From positions 372,001 to 436,000 of the forward strand of contig NZ_CP044065.1 in NCBI RefSeq assembly GCF_008693385.1: a stretch of DNA of 64,000 nt. The letters run 5' to 3'. This document shows positions 7,607-15,417 of this stretch, piece after piece. Numbering within the stretch: the first letter of the stretch is position 1; each line of letters begins with the position of its first letter. A program made the position numbers and the translations under genes. The notes under the pieces were generated by a model. The model was not told where the DNA came from. It searched no databases and saw only the letters and a program-made list of their open reading frames with translations. Origin of the DNA: Cupriavidus pauculus (GTDB lineage Bacteria; Pseudomonadota; Gammaproteobacteria; Burkholderiales; Burkholderiaceae).

Positions 7607-9937
7607 ATGACCCAGCCTTCCCCGTCCGTCCCCCATGCTCCCGTCGTGCAGAACGTCTGGGAGACCGAACTCGACGCGACCCCCGGCACGCTGGCATCGG
7701 GCGAAACGATCCTGGCCGGACTGAGGCTGGATCTCGACGAGCGGCTGCATTTTACCCAAGGGTGGGTGATTGTCACCGATCGCCGCGTGATCGCCCGCGC
7801 GCCCGGTGAAACGGCCGTTTCGGCCTGGCCGATCTCGGCCGACCTCACGCTGACCCATATCGACCATGCCGGTGTCGGCACGCTCGAGCTCGTCAACGGT
7901 GCCGGCCGGCTCGCCCGGTGGCGCTATACGCTTGGTTACAATCCCGACGCGCTGCGGCTGGCCGACCAGTTCGACGCGCGCCGCGACCTGCTGGCCACGG
8001 GCCTTGCGCCGGCCGCGAGCGACGACGATATCTGCCCGAGCTGCAAGGCGCCGCTGCCGCCGGGCGAGGACGAATGCCCGCAGTGCAGCCGCGATCTGGA
8101 GACGCCGCCCTCCACGTGGGCGCTGCTCCGGCTGTGGCGCTTTGCGCGCCCCTATCGCTTCGAGCTGCTGGCCGGCTTTCTGCTGACGCTGATCGGCACG
8201 GCCGCCACGCTCGTGCCGCCGTATCTGACCATGCCGCTCATGGACAAGGTGCTGATTCCGTTCCAGAACGGCGTGCCCATCGACTACGGCCTCGTCACGA
8301 TGTACCTGGCGGGCCTGCTCGGCGCGGCGCTCACCGCATGGGGGCTCGGCTGGGCGCGCACCTACCTGCTTGCGCGCGTGTCCGAGCGCATCGGCGCGGA
8401 CCTGCGCACGACCACGTACGAACACCTGCTCAAGCTGTCGCTCGAATATTTCGGCGGCAAGCGCACGGGCGACCTGATGGCGCGCATCGGCTCGGAGAGC
8501 GATCGCATCTGCGTCTTCCTGTCGCTGCACCTGCTCGACTTCGCCACCGATGTGCTGATGATCGCGATGACCGCGATCATCCTGATCTCGATCAACCCCT
8601 GGCTGGCGCTCGTCACGCTGGTGCCGCTGCCGTTCATCGCGTGGATGATCCATCTGGTGCGCGACCGCCTGCGCCATGGGTTCGAGAAGATCGACCGCAT
8701 CTGGTCCGAGATCACCAACGTGCTGGCCGACACGATTCCCGGCATCCGCGTGGTCAAGGCGTTCGCGCAGGAGAAGCGCGAGGTCGAACGCTTCCGCGAG
8801 GCCAACAAGCACAACCTCGCGGTCAACGATCGCGTGAACGCGGTGTGGTCGCTGTTCACGCCGACCGTCACGCTGCTGACCGAAGTGGGCCTGCTCGTGG
8901 TGTGGATCTTCGGCATCTGGCAGGTGTCGCGCAGTGCGATCACGGTGGGCGTGCTGGTCGCGTTCCTCACGTACATCAGCCGCTTCTACACGCGCCTCGA
9001 TTCGATGAGCCGCATCGTCTCGGTCACGCAGAAGGCGGCCGCCGGCGCCAAGCGGATCTTCGACATCCTCGATCACGTGTCGAGCGTGCCGGAGCCCACG
9101 CGGCCCCAGCATCTGGAAAACGTGAAGGGCGCGATCGAGATGCGCGACCTCGGCTTCCGCTACGGCAACCGCGCGGTCATTCGCGGGCTGGACCTGTCGA
9201 TCGCGCCGGGCGAGATGATCGGCCTCGTGGGACACAGCGGCTCGGGCAAGAGCACGCTCGTCAATCTGATCTGCCGCTTCTACGATGTGTCCGAAGGCGC
9301 CATTCGCGTGGACGGCATCGATATCCGCTCGCTGCCCGTCTCCGAATATCGCCGCCATATCGGCCTCGTGCTGCAGGAGCCGTTCCTGTTCTTCGGCACG
9401 ATTGCCGACAACATCGCCTACGGCAAGCCCAATGCCACGCGCGAGGAAATCGTCGCGGCCGCGCGCGCCGCGCATGCGCACGAGTTCATTCTCCGCCTGC
9501 CGCATGGGTACGACTCGCTCGTCGGCGAACGCGGGCAGGCGCTGTCCGGCGGCGAGCGCCAGCGCATTTCCATCGCGCGCGCGCTGTTGATCGACCCGCG
9601 CATCCTGATCCTCGACGAGGCGACGTCGTCGGTCGATACCGCGACGGAGAAGGAAATCCAGAAGGCGCTCGACAACCTCGTGAAGGGACGCACGACGATC
9701 GCCATCGCGCACCGGCTCTCCACGTTGCGCAAGGCCGATCGCCTCGTGGTCATGGATCGCGGGCAGATCGTGGAAGTGGGCAGCCACGACGAGCTGATGC
9801 CGAAGGAGGGCGCGTACTACAAGCTATACCAGGCGCAGTTGCGCAATGTGGATGGCGAGGACGATGCGATCGGCGGCGGCAGCGAAGGCACGACGGGCGA
9901 GCGTCCCGTGGTGTCCGAGGCGGCCGCGGCACAGTGA
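7607..9937 (+). CDS. cyanophycin-associated ABC exporter with N-terminal zinc ribbon
   Basis: 776 residues from ATG 7607. Residues 1-135 form a soluble domain of mostly beta character containing FTQGWVIVTDRRVIAR. A zinc-ribbon-like motif follows, with CPSC and CPQC (Cys143, Cys146, Cys157, Cys160). Then comes a type-IV exporter core: a six-helix membrane domain (about 175-480) and a nucleotide-binding domain with Walker A GHSGSGKST from residue 542, signature LSGGERQR near 645 and Walker B LILDEATSS. The half-transporter should work as a homodimer. Similar proteins are, as I recall, named cyanophycin metabolism-associated ABC transporter in current annotation. The substrate is unknown. The next gene starts 1 base after the stop, so the two are translated together. 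Confidence 0.88.
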   Translation: MTQPSPSVPHAPVVQNVWETELDATPGTLASGETILAGLRLDLDERLHFTQGWVIVTDRRVIARAPGETAVSAWPISADLTLTHIDHAGVGTLELVNGAGRLARWRYTLGYNPDALRLADQFDARRDLLATGLAPAASDDDICPSCKAPLPPGEDECPQCSRDLETPPSTWALLRLWRFARPYRFELLAGFLLTLIGTAATLVPPYLTMPLMDKVLIPFQNGVPIDYGLVTMYLAGLLGAALTAWGLGWARTYLLARVSERIGADLRTTTYEHLLKLSLEYFGGKRTGDLMARIGSESDRICVFLSLHLLDFATDVLMIAMTAIILISINPWLALVTLVPLPFIAWMIHLVRDRLRHGFEKIDRIWSEITNVLADTIPGIRVVKAFAQEKREVERFREANKHNLAVNDRVNAVWSLFTPTVTLLTEVGLLVVWIFGIWQVSRSAITVGVLVAFLTYISRFYTRLDSMSRIVSVTQKAAAGAKRIFDILDHVSSVPEPTRPQHLENVKGAIEMRDLGFRYGNRAVIRGLDLSIAPGEMIGLVGHSGSGKSTLVNLICRFYDVSEGAIRVDGIDIRSLPVSEYRRHIGLVLQEPFLFFGTIADNIAYGKPNATREEIVAAARAAHAHEFILRLPHGYDSLVGERGQALSGGERQRISIARALLIDPRILILDEATSSVDTATEKEIQKALDNLVKGRTTIAIAHRLSTLRKADRLVVMDRGQIVEVGSHDELMPKEGAYYKLYQAQLRNVDGEDDAIGGGSEGTTGERPVVSEAAAAQ

Positions 9938-9938
9938 C

Positions 9939-10418
9939 ATGACGACTATGCAGAACAACGACTTCACCCTCACGCGTAACCAGTTTGGCCGTCTGGTCAT
10001 GACCATGGCGGACGGCACCACGCACGAAGGCGTGATCCCCGTGCGCGCGTTTCCGATCGCCGCGCCCGACGATGGCTTCGGCATGGTCAGCACCGATGGG
10101 CGCGAACTCGCATGGATTCCGCGGCTGGACGTGCTCGCGGCGAACGAGCGCGAACTGATCGAGCGCGAACTCGCGAGCCGCGAGTTCATGCCCGAGATCC
10201 AGCGCATTGTCGGGGTCTCGACGTATGCCACGCCGAGCATCTGGACCGTGCGCACCGATCGTGGCGAGACCACGCTGGTGCTGCGCGGGGAAGAAGATAT
10301 CCGCCGGCTGTCGGGGGGCACGCTGCTGATCTCCGACAACCACGGCATTCACTACCTCATTCGCGATCTGTTCGCGCTCGACAAGCCGAGCCGCAAGATT
10401 CTCGATCGCTTCCTGTAG
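9939..10418 (+). CDS. DUF1854 protein, cyanophycin-associated
   Basis: 159 residues from ATG 9939, which lies one base after the exporter TGA; ATG 9948 is an alternative. No signal peptide or membrane segment is visible, so it is probably cytoplasmic. The family (DUF1854) has no known activity; I recall it being annotated as cyanophycin metabolism-associated because it travels with cphA and the exporter. The sequence is rich in charged residues and ends with HYLIRDLFALDKPSRKILDRFL-like text typical of the family. Its tight coupling to the exporter suggests a partner or regulator of that pump. Confidence 0.85.
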   Translation: MTTMQNNDFTLTRNQFGRLVMTMADGTTHEGVIPVRAFPIAAPDDGFGMVSTDGRELAWIPRLDVLAANERELIERELASREFMPEIQRIVGVSTYATPSIWTVRTDRGETTLVLRGEEDIRRLSGGTLLISDNHGIHYLIRDLFALDKPSRKILDRFL

Positions 10419-10454
10419 GCCACCGGGGCCCGAGGAGGCCCGTGGCCCTTCGCA

Positions 10455-10922
10455 TCAGTGCAGGACGCGCGGCGACGGGCCATCGTCGCCGCCTTCTTCC
10501 TCGGCGTCGCCATCGTCCCCGTCGTCGCCATCCTCGGCGTCTTCCGTATCCTCGTCCCAGTCCTCGTGCAGCACGGGCGTGTCCGCCGCGAGGTCCCACA
10601 CCATCGAATGCACGCGCACCGTGAACCATTCGCGGAACATCGCGAGCGTCAGCTGCCGGGGCCACAGCGCATCGGTGAACCACTCGCCGAGCATCAGTTC
10701 GAAGAACGAGCGCCAGCGCGCCTCGACCCACTTGACCGTGGACTCGACGTCGTCCGCGAACTCGGGCGGCACCAGAAAGACGGTCTCGTCCTCGCGCACG
10801 GCTTCCAAAGTGAGCGTTTCAATCGGGTCGGGATCGACCGCCAGGATCCAGTCGAGGAACGGTTGCTCGGGGACGAGCATGACGGCGGCGCGATTGATGG
10901 AAAAACGAGGGTGGTCGTGCAT
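10455..10922 (-). CDS. conserved hypothetical protein with acidic tail
   Basis: 155 residues from ATG 10922. The first 115 residues are a compact region with many Trp and Phe (WVEARWRSFFELMLGEWF and similar) and no signal peptide. The last 40 residues are almost entirely Asp, Glu and Gly. I do not recognise the family. It is convergent with the DUF1854 gene, with 36 bp between them. Codon use matches the neighbours and the reverse frames are worse, so it is taken as real. The acidic tail suggests binding to a basic partner or to metal, but that is inference only. Confidence 0.7.
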   Translation of the reverse strand: MHDHPRFSINRAAVMLVPEQPFLDWILAVDPDPIETLTLEAVREDETVFLVPPEFADDVESTVKWVEARWRSFFELMLGEWFTDALWPRQLTLAMFREWFTVRVHSMVWDLAADTPVLHEDWDEDTEDAEDGDDGDDGDAEEEGGDDGPSPRVLH

Positions 10923-11253
10923 GATCTCAGGCCGCAGGGCGAATTCAGGGGTCTATTGTAGCCGCGCGCCGATACCCGGGAAGCAACGAGCGTTCTGTTG
11001 TGCAGAGCAAAAGTCATGAATGGCTGTTGCGTGCGCAGAACGGTTCGCGATACGTGCCTTTTTGGTGGGATCGTGCCGCGCTTATAATGGCCCGGCGCTT
11101 TTTCCGGGTGTGAGGGTCACAGTAACCGGCATGCAGCATCGATGCCGGACCGGAGAGAGACGCGGGCTGGCGCGGAACAAGCATGCGAACCATCGCACAC
11201 CGACGCCTCGCCAGGCCACGGGTATGACGTGAATAACAAAAAGCGAGGTCAGT
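10923..11253 (+). promoter_or_regulatory. promoter and long structured leader of the CsgG-like lipoprotein gene
   Basis: 331 bp between the divergent acidic-protein gene and the lipoprotein gene. A consensus TATAAT lies at 11083-11088, with a weak TTTTGG at 11060-11065 seventeen bases upstream. Transcription from here would give a 5' leader of about 160 bases. That leader holds a hairpin CCGGCAT/ATGCCGG (11126-11148). Short frames in the leader were not judged to be genes. Confidence 0.5.
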
Positions 11254-12069
11254 ATGAGTTTCAAATTGACGGGTGTCGCCCTGGCATCGGTATCGGTTCT
11301 CCTGCTTTCGGCATGCGCGGACATGCAGATGGGCGCGAAGGATGCCAAGACCGTTGCCACCGGTTCCGCCGCAGGCAGCACCACGCAGAACGCGAACACC
11401 GGACTCCAGCGCTGCGACGCACCGCTCGGCACCGTTTCCATCATCGAGGACACCTCCGCTCCCTGGTACGGCATCCTCACCGGGCAATACAAGCTCGGCA
11501 GCACGGTTCCCGTGCTCAAGCTCCTGGTCCAGCAATCGAACTGCTTCGTCGTGGTCGATCGCGGCCGCGGCCTCGACGCCGCGATGTCGGAGCGCGCGCT
11601 CAACCAGACCGGTGAACTGCGCAAGACGTCGAAGATGCAGAAGGGCCAGATGGTGGCGGCCGACTATACCGTCAGCCCGACCATCACGTTCGCCGCCAAC
11701 GACACCGGTGGTGGCGGTGCTTCGCTGCTCAACTATGTGCCGCACGTGGGCGGCATCCTCGCTGGCGTGGCCGGCAGCATGAAGAGCTCGGAAGCATCGA
11801 CGCTGCTGACGCTCGTCGATAACCGTTCGAGCGTGCAGCTGGCTGCCGCCGAAGGCTCGGCCAAGAACATCGACTACGGCATGCTGGCCGTGTTCGCCAG
11901 CGACAACTCGCGCGGTCGCGCGGGTGCGTACTCGAACACGCCGCAAGGCAAGGTCGTCGTAGCGGCATTCACCGACTCGCTCAACAACCTCGTTGCGGCC
12001 GTCAAGCAGTACAAGGCCCAGAACGTGAAGGGCGGCCTCGGCGCCGGCGGTCAGCTGAAGGTCAACTGA
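11254..12069 (+). CDS. CsgG/HfaB-family outer-membrane lipoprotein
   Basis: 271 residues. A lipoprotein signal is clear: basic start, hydrophobic run, and lipobox LSAC with Cys21. The mature protein carries CsgG-like text: VPVLKLLVQQSNCFVVVDRG, then a stretch with YTVSPTITF and a Gly-rich segment, followed by TLLTLVDNRSSVQLAAAEG. CsgG relatives form secretion pores or accessory lipoproteins on the inner face of the outer membrane. The curli partners CsgA, CsgE and CsgF are absent here, so a curli role is not supported. It appears to be a single-gene unit with its own promoter, long leader, and a hairpin after the stop. Confidence 0.82.
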   Translation: MSFKLTGVALASVSVLLLSACADMQMGAKDAKTVATGSAAGSTTQNANTGLQRCDAPLGTVSIIEDTSAPWYGILTGQYKLGSTVPVLKLLVQQSNCFVVVDRGRGLDAAMSERALNQTGELRKTSKMQKGQMVAADYTVSPTITFAANDTGGGGASLLNYVPHVGGILAGVAGSMKSSEASTLLTLVDNRSSVQLAAAEGSAKNIDYGMLAVFASDNSRGRAGAYSNTPQGKVVVAAFTDSLNNLVAAVKQYKAQNVKGGLGAGGQLKVN

Positions 12070-12080
12070 TCTTCCTGCCC

Positions 12081-12116
12081 GCATCCTCTGCCGTGCGCAC
12101 GCGCGGCGGAGGATGC
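12081..12116 (+). terminator. hairpin after the CsgG-like gene
   Basis: Stem GCATCCTC (12081-12088) with GAGGATGC (12109-12116), starting 11 bases after the lipoprotein stop. There is no U tract, so termination would need Rho or the structure may only protect the 3' end. Confidence 0.4.
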
Positions 12117-12147
12117 CAGCTGAATACGGGACGATTACAATCACGGC

Positions 12148-12543
12148 ATGCGTCGATTTCTCAAGCCGTGGTTCCGTTCGTCCGCTGTGTCCATGCTGGC
12201 CGCGGTCCTCTTTCCCGTTGCAGCGCACGCTGCGGGTGACCCCGCGGCGGGCGAGCGCGTGTTCGCGAGCAAATGCGCGCAGTGCCATCGCGTGGGCCCC
12301 AGCGCGCGCGGGGGCTTTGGTCCGCAGCTCAACGGCCTGATCGGCCGGCAGGCGGGCAGCGTGAGCGAATACCGCTATTCCGACGCCATGAAATCCGCCG
12401 GCTTTGCCTGGAACGAAGACCGCCTGCGCGCGTTCGTCAAGTCGCCGGGCAAGGTCGTGCCCGGCAACAAGATGCTCTTCTGGGGCATGCGCGACGACAA
12501 GGACATCGACGACCTGCTCGCGTATCTGCGCACGTTCCCATAA
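12148..12543 (+). CDS. c-type cytochrome, class I
   Basis: 131 residues. A Sec signal peptide ends at AHA near residue 28. The haem site CAQCH is at 43-47 and the probable axial Met is Met109 in PGNKMLF, the normal class I arrangement of a small soluble cytochrome c. It would carry electrons in the periplasm between a dehydrogenase or bc1 complex and an oxidase; the partner is unknown. A TACAAT at 12136-12141 lies only six bases from the ATG, so transcription from it would start at or near the start codon. It is a stand-alone gene convergent with the SDR gene. Confidence 0.93.
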   Translation: MRRFLKPWFRSSAVSMLAAVLFPVAAHAAGDPAAGERVFASKCAQCHRVGPSARGGFGPQLNGLIGRQAGSVSEYRYSDAMKSAGFAWNEDRLRAFVKSPGKVVPGNKMLFWGMRDDKDIDDLLAYLRTFP

Positions 12544-12587
12544 CGCGTACCTCATCCCCGCGTACCTCATGCCCGCGTGAATCACCC
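12544..12587 (-). repeat. 15-bp tandem repeat carrying the SDR stop codon
   Basis: Three units with period 15: CGCGTACCTCATCCC (12544-12558), CGCGTACCTCATGCC (12559-12573) and a diverged CGCGTGAATCACCC (12574-12587). Each unit has TCA at the same place (12552, 12567, 12582), which is TGA on the minus strand. The SDR gene therefore ends in three in-frame stops. The array fills the whole gap to the cytochrome stop. Confidence 0.75.
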
Positions 12588-13475
12588 GCGCGGCTTCAGC
12601 AGATCCGCGAGGCCGACATTGCGGAACAACTCTGCCCGCACGCGATCGGCCACGCCATTGACGATTTCCGCGCCATCCTGCGACGGATCCACATGCACGC
12701 GGAACGGCCGCTTGCCATGCGGCAGGCCCACCACGCGCACGATCTCGCGCGCGACGTCCTCGGGGTCCGCATCGGCGGGCTCCAGACTTGCGAGCCCCTT
12801 CAGGGCCTGCTCGGCCACGCCCGCGTACGGACCGTCCTCGTACTCGGCCACGATCCGCGTGTCGGCCGGCTTGCCCGAGTGCGCGAAGTGGTTGGTGCCC
12901 TGGGTGAAGGCACCTGGCACCATGATCGTGGTCTCGATGCCCCAGCGCGACAGTTCCGAGGCGTACGACACGGCCAGCGCATCCATGGCCGCCTTGGCCG
13001 CGAAGTAGGGCGCGAGAAAAGGCGGCGTGCCGCCGCGCGTCGATGACGACCCCACCCACAGCAGCAATGCCTTGCCCTGCTTGCGCAGATACGGCAGTGC
13101 CGCGCGATTGACGCGCTGCGCGCCAAGCACGTTGACGTCGTACTGCTGGATCATCTGCTCCGGCGTGAAGGCCTCGGCGGGGCCGAACACCATATGCCCC
13201 GCGTTATGCACGATCACGTCGAGTCGGCCTGCATCGTCGAGCACCTTCGCGATGGCGGCGGCCACGGAAGCCTCCGATTGCACGTCGAGTTCGACCGCGC
13301 GCAGGTCGGCGTCGTGGTTCTCGGACCATTGGGCGATCTCGGCCACGCGCGTCGCGTTGCGGCCCGCGGTTTCGCGCATCGAGGCATACACGGTATGGCC
13401 GGCCTTCGCCAGCGCCCTGGCGGTCATGAGGCCGAAGCCCGACGATGCGCCGGTAACGAGGATGGTGTGGGACAT
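12582..13475 (-). CDS. SDR-family oxidoreductase
   Basis: 297 residues. Short-chain dehydrogenase with the nucleotide motif TGASSGFG at 8-15, the NAG-like motif VIHNAGHM near residue 90, and the catalytic YFAAK of the classical YxxxK type. The fold is cytoplasmic and uses NAD(H) or NADP(H) to oxidise or reduce a carbonyl or alcohol; the substrate is unknown. It is the second gene of a leftward pair behind the CNB-like gene (42 bp gap), divergent from a LysR regulator. That arrangement suggests inducible control by the LysR protein. Confidence 0.92.
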   Translation of the reverse strand: MSHTILVTGASSGFGLMTARALAKAGHTVYASMRETAGRNATRVAEIAQWSENHDADLRAVELDVQSEASVAAAIAKVLDDAGRLDVIVHNAGHMVFGPAEAFTPEQMIQQYDVNVLGAQRVNRAALPYLRKQGKALLLWVGSSSTRGGTPPFLAPYFAAKAAMDALAVSYASELSRWGIETTIMVPGAFTQGTNHFAHSGKPADTRIVAEYEDGPYAGVAEQALKGLASLEPADADPEDVAREIVRVVGLPHGKRPFRVHVDPSQDGAEIVNGVADRVRAELFRNVGLADLLKPRG

Positions 13476-13517
13476 GATGGTTCTCCAGAGTGGGAAGTTG
13501 CGTGCACGAGGAACGGT

Positions 13518-13958
13518 TCACTGCGTGGCAGGGGCCGGCGCCGCGTCCTGCGCGATGGCCCGATACAAGGAACGCCCCGCGTCAAGATGCCGCCCGAACG
13601 CAAAACCCCGCGCGACCATGTCGTCCATCTCGGCGCGCGCGATATGCATGACGTAGCTGTGCTCGGTGGCCACGAGCGCGAACGGCTGCGCCGCGAGCAG
13701 GTCCTGGTCGAACCATTTGCCCGGATCGGCGTGGCGGCTCGACACCGCGTGGTCGCCCACGCGCAGCGTCCAGCCACCGTCGAGCAGCACCCAGTAGCCG
13801 TCGCTGTCGCCGGGTTGCCGGCTGCTGGCGATCGTGCCGCCGGTCCGCACCTCCCATTCGCGGGAATGGGCGATGACCCAGCGCAGCTGATCGGTCTCGA
13901 GCGAGGTGAAGAACGGCGTATGCCGCAGCAGATGCAGATAGGTGATGGATGGCGTCAT
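13518..13958 (-). CDS. small protein resembling a cyclic-nucleotide-binding (cupin-like) domain
   Basis: 146 residues from ATG 13958 (MTPSITYLHLLRHTPFFTSL). The opening LLRHTPFFTSLETDQL and later stretches WEVRTGGTIAS and GYWVLLDGGWTLRV resemble the start of CNMP-binding beta barrels, but no DNA-binding helix-turn-helix follows and the phosphate-binding cassette is not obvious. A longer start at 14042 exists but would run into the LysR promoter. It lies upstream of the SDR gene and is probably co-transcribed with it. Function unknown; the domain call is moderate. Confidence 0.7.
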   Translation of the reverse strand: MTPSITYLHLLRHTPFFTSLETDQLRWVIAHSREWEVRTGGTIASSRQPGDSDGYWVLLDGGWTLRVGDHAVSSRHADPGKWFDQDLLAAQPFALVATEHSYVMHIARAEMDDMVARGFAFGRHLDAGRSLYRAIAQDAAPAPATQ

Positions 13959-14092
13959 GGCGGGTCTCGTCGGTTTCGGGTTGGCGTGAACCCATTCTGG
14001 ACTGTTCAACCGGAAAGATAATCGCTGGTATATTGCGATCACAATTCCATTTGCTTTAACTATCGGATGGACCGGTTTCGAGGGGGGAAACC

Positions 14093-14983
14093 ATGGATCG
14101 CTTCAAGGAAATGCAGGTGTTCGTGCGCATCGCGGACCGCAACAGCTTCACGCTGGCAGCCGAGGATCTCCAGATCCCGCGCGCGACGGTGACCAACCTG
14201 ATCAAGCGGCTGGAACAGCGAATCGGCGCACGGCTCCTCGAACGCACGACGCGCCAGGTCCGCCTCACGCACGATGGCGAGGCGTACTACTACCGCTGCG
14301 TGCGGCTGCTGACGGATCTGGAAGAAACGGAGAGCGCATTCCGCGACGCCCCGCCGAAGGGTTTGCTGCGCGTGAACCTGCAGGGCACGCTGGCGCGGCA
14401 TTTCGTCATGCCCGCGCTCGGGGATTTCATGAACCAGTACCCCGATATCACGCTGCGGGTGAGCGAGGACGACAGACTGGTGGACCTCGTCCGCGAAGGC
14501 ATCGACTGCTTGCTGCGCGCGGGCGTCTTGCGCGACTCGTCCCTGATCGGAAGACAGGTCGCGCAGATGCCGCAGGTCACGGTGGCGAGCCCAGCCTACC
14601 TGAAAGCGCACGGCATCCCGAAAACGCTCGACGACCTGAGCGCCCACCTGATGGTCAGCTACCTGTCGAGCGCCACAGGCCGCCCCGCGACCCTCGACTT
14701 CACGGTGGGCAAGGAGGTCGTCGAACGCCGCCTCGACGCCCGCATCGCGGTCACGGGCGCCGACCTCTACACGGGCGCGGCACTATCGGGCCTCGGCCTG
14801 ATCCAGGTCCCGCGTTACCGCATCACGAACGAACTGGCCGAAGGCAATCTCCGCATCGTCCTCCCCAATCACCCACCCCCACCCATGCCGGTCTCGGTCC
14901 TCTATCCCCAAAACCGCCAACTGTCGGCACGCGTGCGGGTGTTCGCGCAATGGCTCGCGCAACGCTTTGCCGACGCGGGGTGA
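14093..14983 (+). CDS. LysR-family transcriptional regulator
   Basis: 296 residues. An N-terminal winged helix-turn-helix (residues 1-60: MDRFKEMQVFVRIADRNSFT, then RATVTNLIKRLEQRIGARLL) is followed by a type II periplasmic-binding-like effector domain. It diverges from the CNB-like/SDR pair with 134 bp between the starts, the usual LysR layout, so it most likely activates that pair in response to an unknown ligand. The effector domain resembles the group that regulates SDR and quinone-oxidoreductase genes. Confidence 0.92.
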   Translation: MDRFKEMQVFVRIADRNSFTLAAEDLQIPRATVTNLIKRLEQRIGARLLERTTRQVRLTHDGEAYYYRCVRLLTDLEETESAFRDAPPKGLLRVNLQGTLARHFVMPALGDFMNQYPDITLRVSEDDRLVDLVREGIDCLLRAGVLRDSSLIGRQVAQMPQVTVASPAYLKAHGIPKTLDDLSAHLMVSYLSSATGRPATLDFTVGKEVVERRLDARIAVTGADLYTGAALSGLGLIQVPRYRITNELAEGNLRIVLPNHPPPPMPVSVLYPQNRQLSARVRVFAQWLAQRFADAG

Positions 14984-15008
14984 ATGCTGGCGCCAGGGGA
15001 GGGGTAAC

Positions 15009-15052
15009 GGTAATGCAATCGCATTGACATGGTAAGGCGATCGCATTACCAT
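15009..15052 (+). promoter_or_regulatory. promoter inside an inverted repeat, probable PrlF operator
   Basis: Inverted repeat GGTAATGCAATCGC (15009-15022) against GCGATCGCATTACC (15037-15050), 13 of 14 positions paired. The same stretch contains a perfect -35 TTGACA (15024-15029) and a -10 TACCAT (15047-15052) with 17 bases between. Octamer ATCGCATT occurs twice, 22 bp apart. A repressor on this palindrome would cover the promoter, which fits the autorepression expected of an AbrB-like antitoxin. Confidence 0.75.
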
Positions 15053-15087
15053 CCTCCATATCTGCACCTCATGCCCCCGAGAGAACC

Positions 15088-15417
15088 ATGCCCGCCACCA
15101 TCGAAGTTGAATCCACGCTGACCGATCGCTACCAAACCACGGTACCGGAAACGGTCCGGCGCGCGCTCGGACTCGGCAAGCGGGACAAGATCCACTACAG
15201 CATCCGCGCCAGCGGCGAAGTCGTCCTGACGCGCGCGGAGGCCTCCGAAGGCGAAGACCCCGTGCTCGAGCAATTTCTCAGTTTCCTGGAACGCGACATC
15301 GCAAGCCACCCCCAACGTGTTCGTCCGGTGGACGCAGCATTCGTGGCGCGTTTGCAATCGCTCGCAGGTGGCGTCAAGGTCGACCTCGATGCGCCGCTGT
15401 CGGAAGACGATGAATGA
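15088..15417 (+). CDS. prlF: PrlF-family antitoxin (AbrB-like)
   Basis: 109 residues, near the E. coli PrlF length. It opens with the swapped-hairpin AbrB/SpoVT pattern (TLTDRYQTTVPETVRRALGL, then IHYSIRASGEVVLTRA). PrlF neutralises the YhaV ribonuclease and represses its own promoter. The last four bases overlap the toxin start (ATGA, 15414-15417), the standard coupling of type II pairs. A palindromic promoter lies 36 bases upstream. Confidence 0.9.
   Translation: MPATIEVESTLTDRYQTTVPETVRRALGLGKRDKIHYSIRASGEVVLTRAEASEGEDPVLEQFLSFLERDIASHPQRVRPVDAAFVARLQSLAGGVKVDLDAPLSEDDE

Noticed and set aside
12544..12587. CRISPR or mobile-element repeat
   Set aside because: Only three short head-to-tail units without spacers; explained as a local tandem duplication.
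11014..13059. 681-residue leftward frame over the lipoprotein and cytochrome genes
   Set aside because: Shadow frame; it includes the tandem repeat as repeated residues, which is not evidence of coding.
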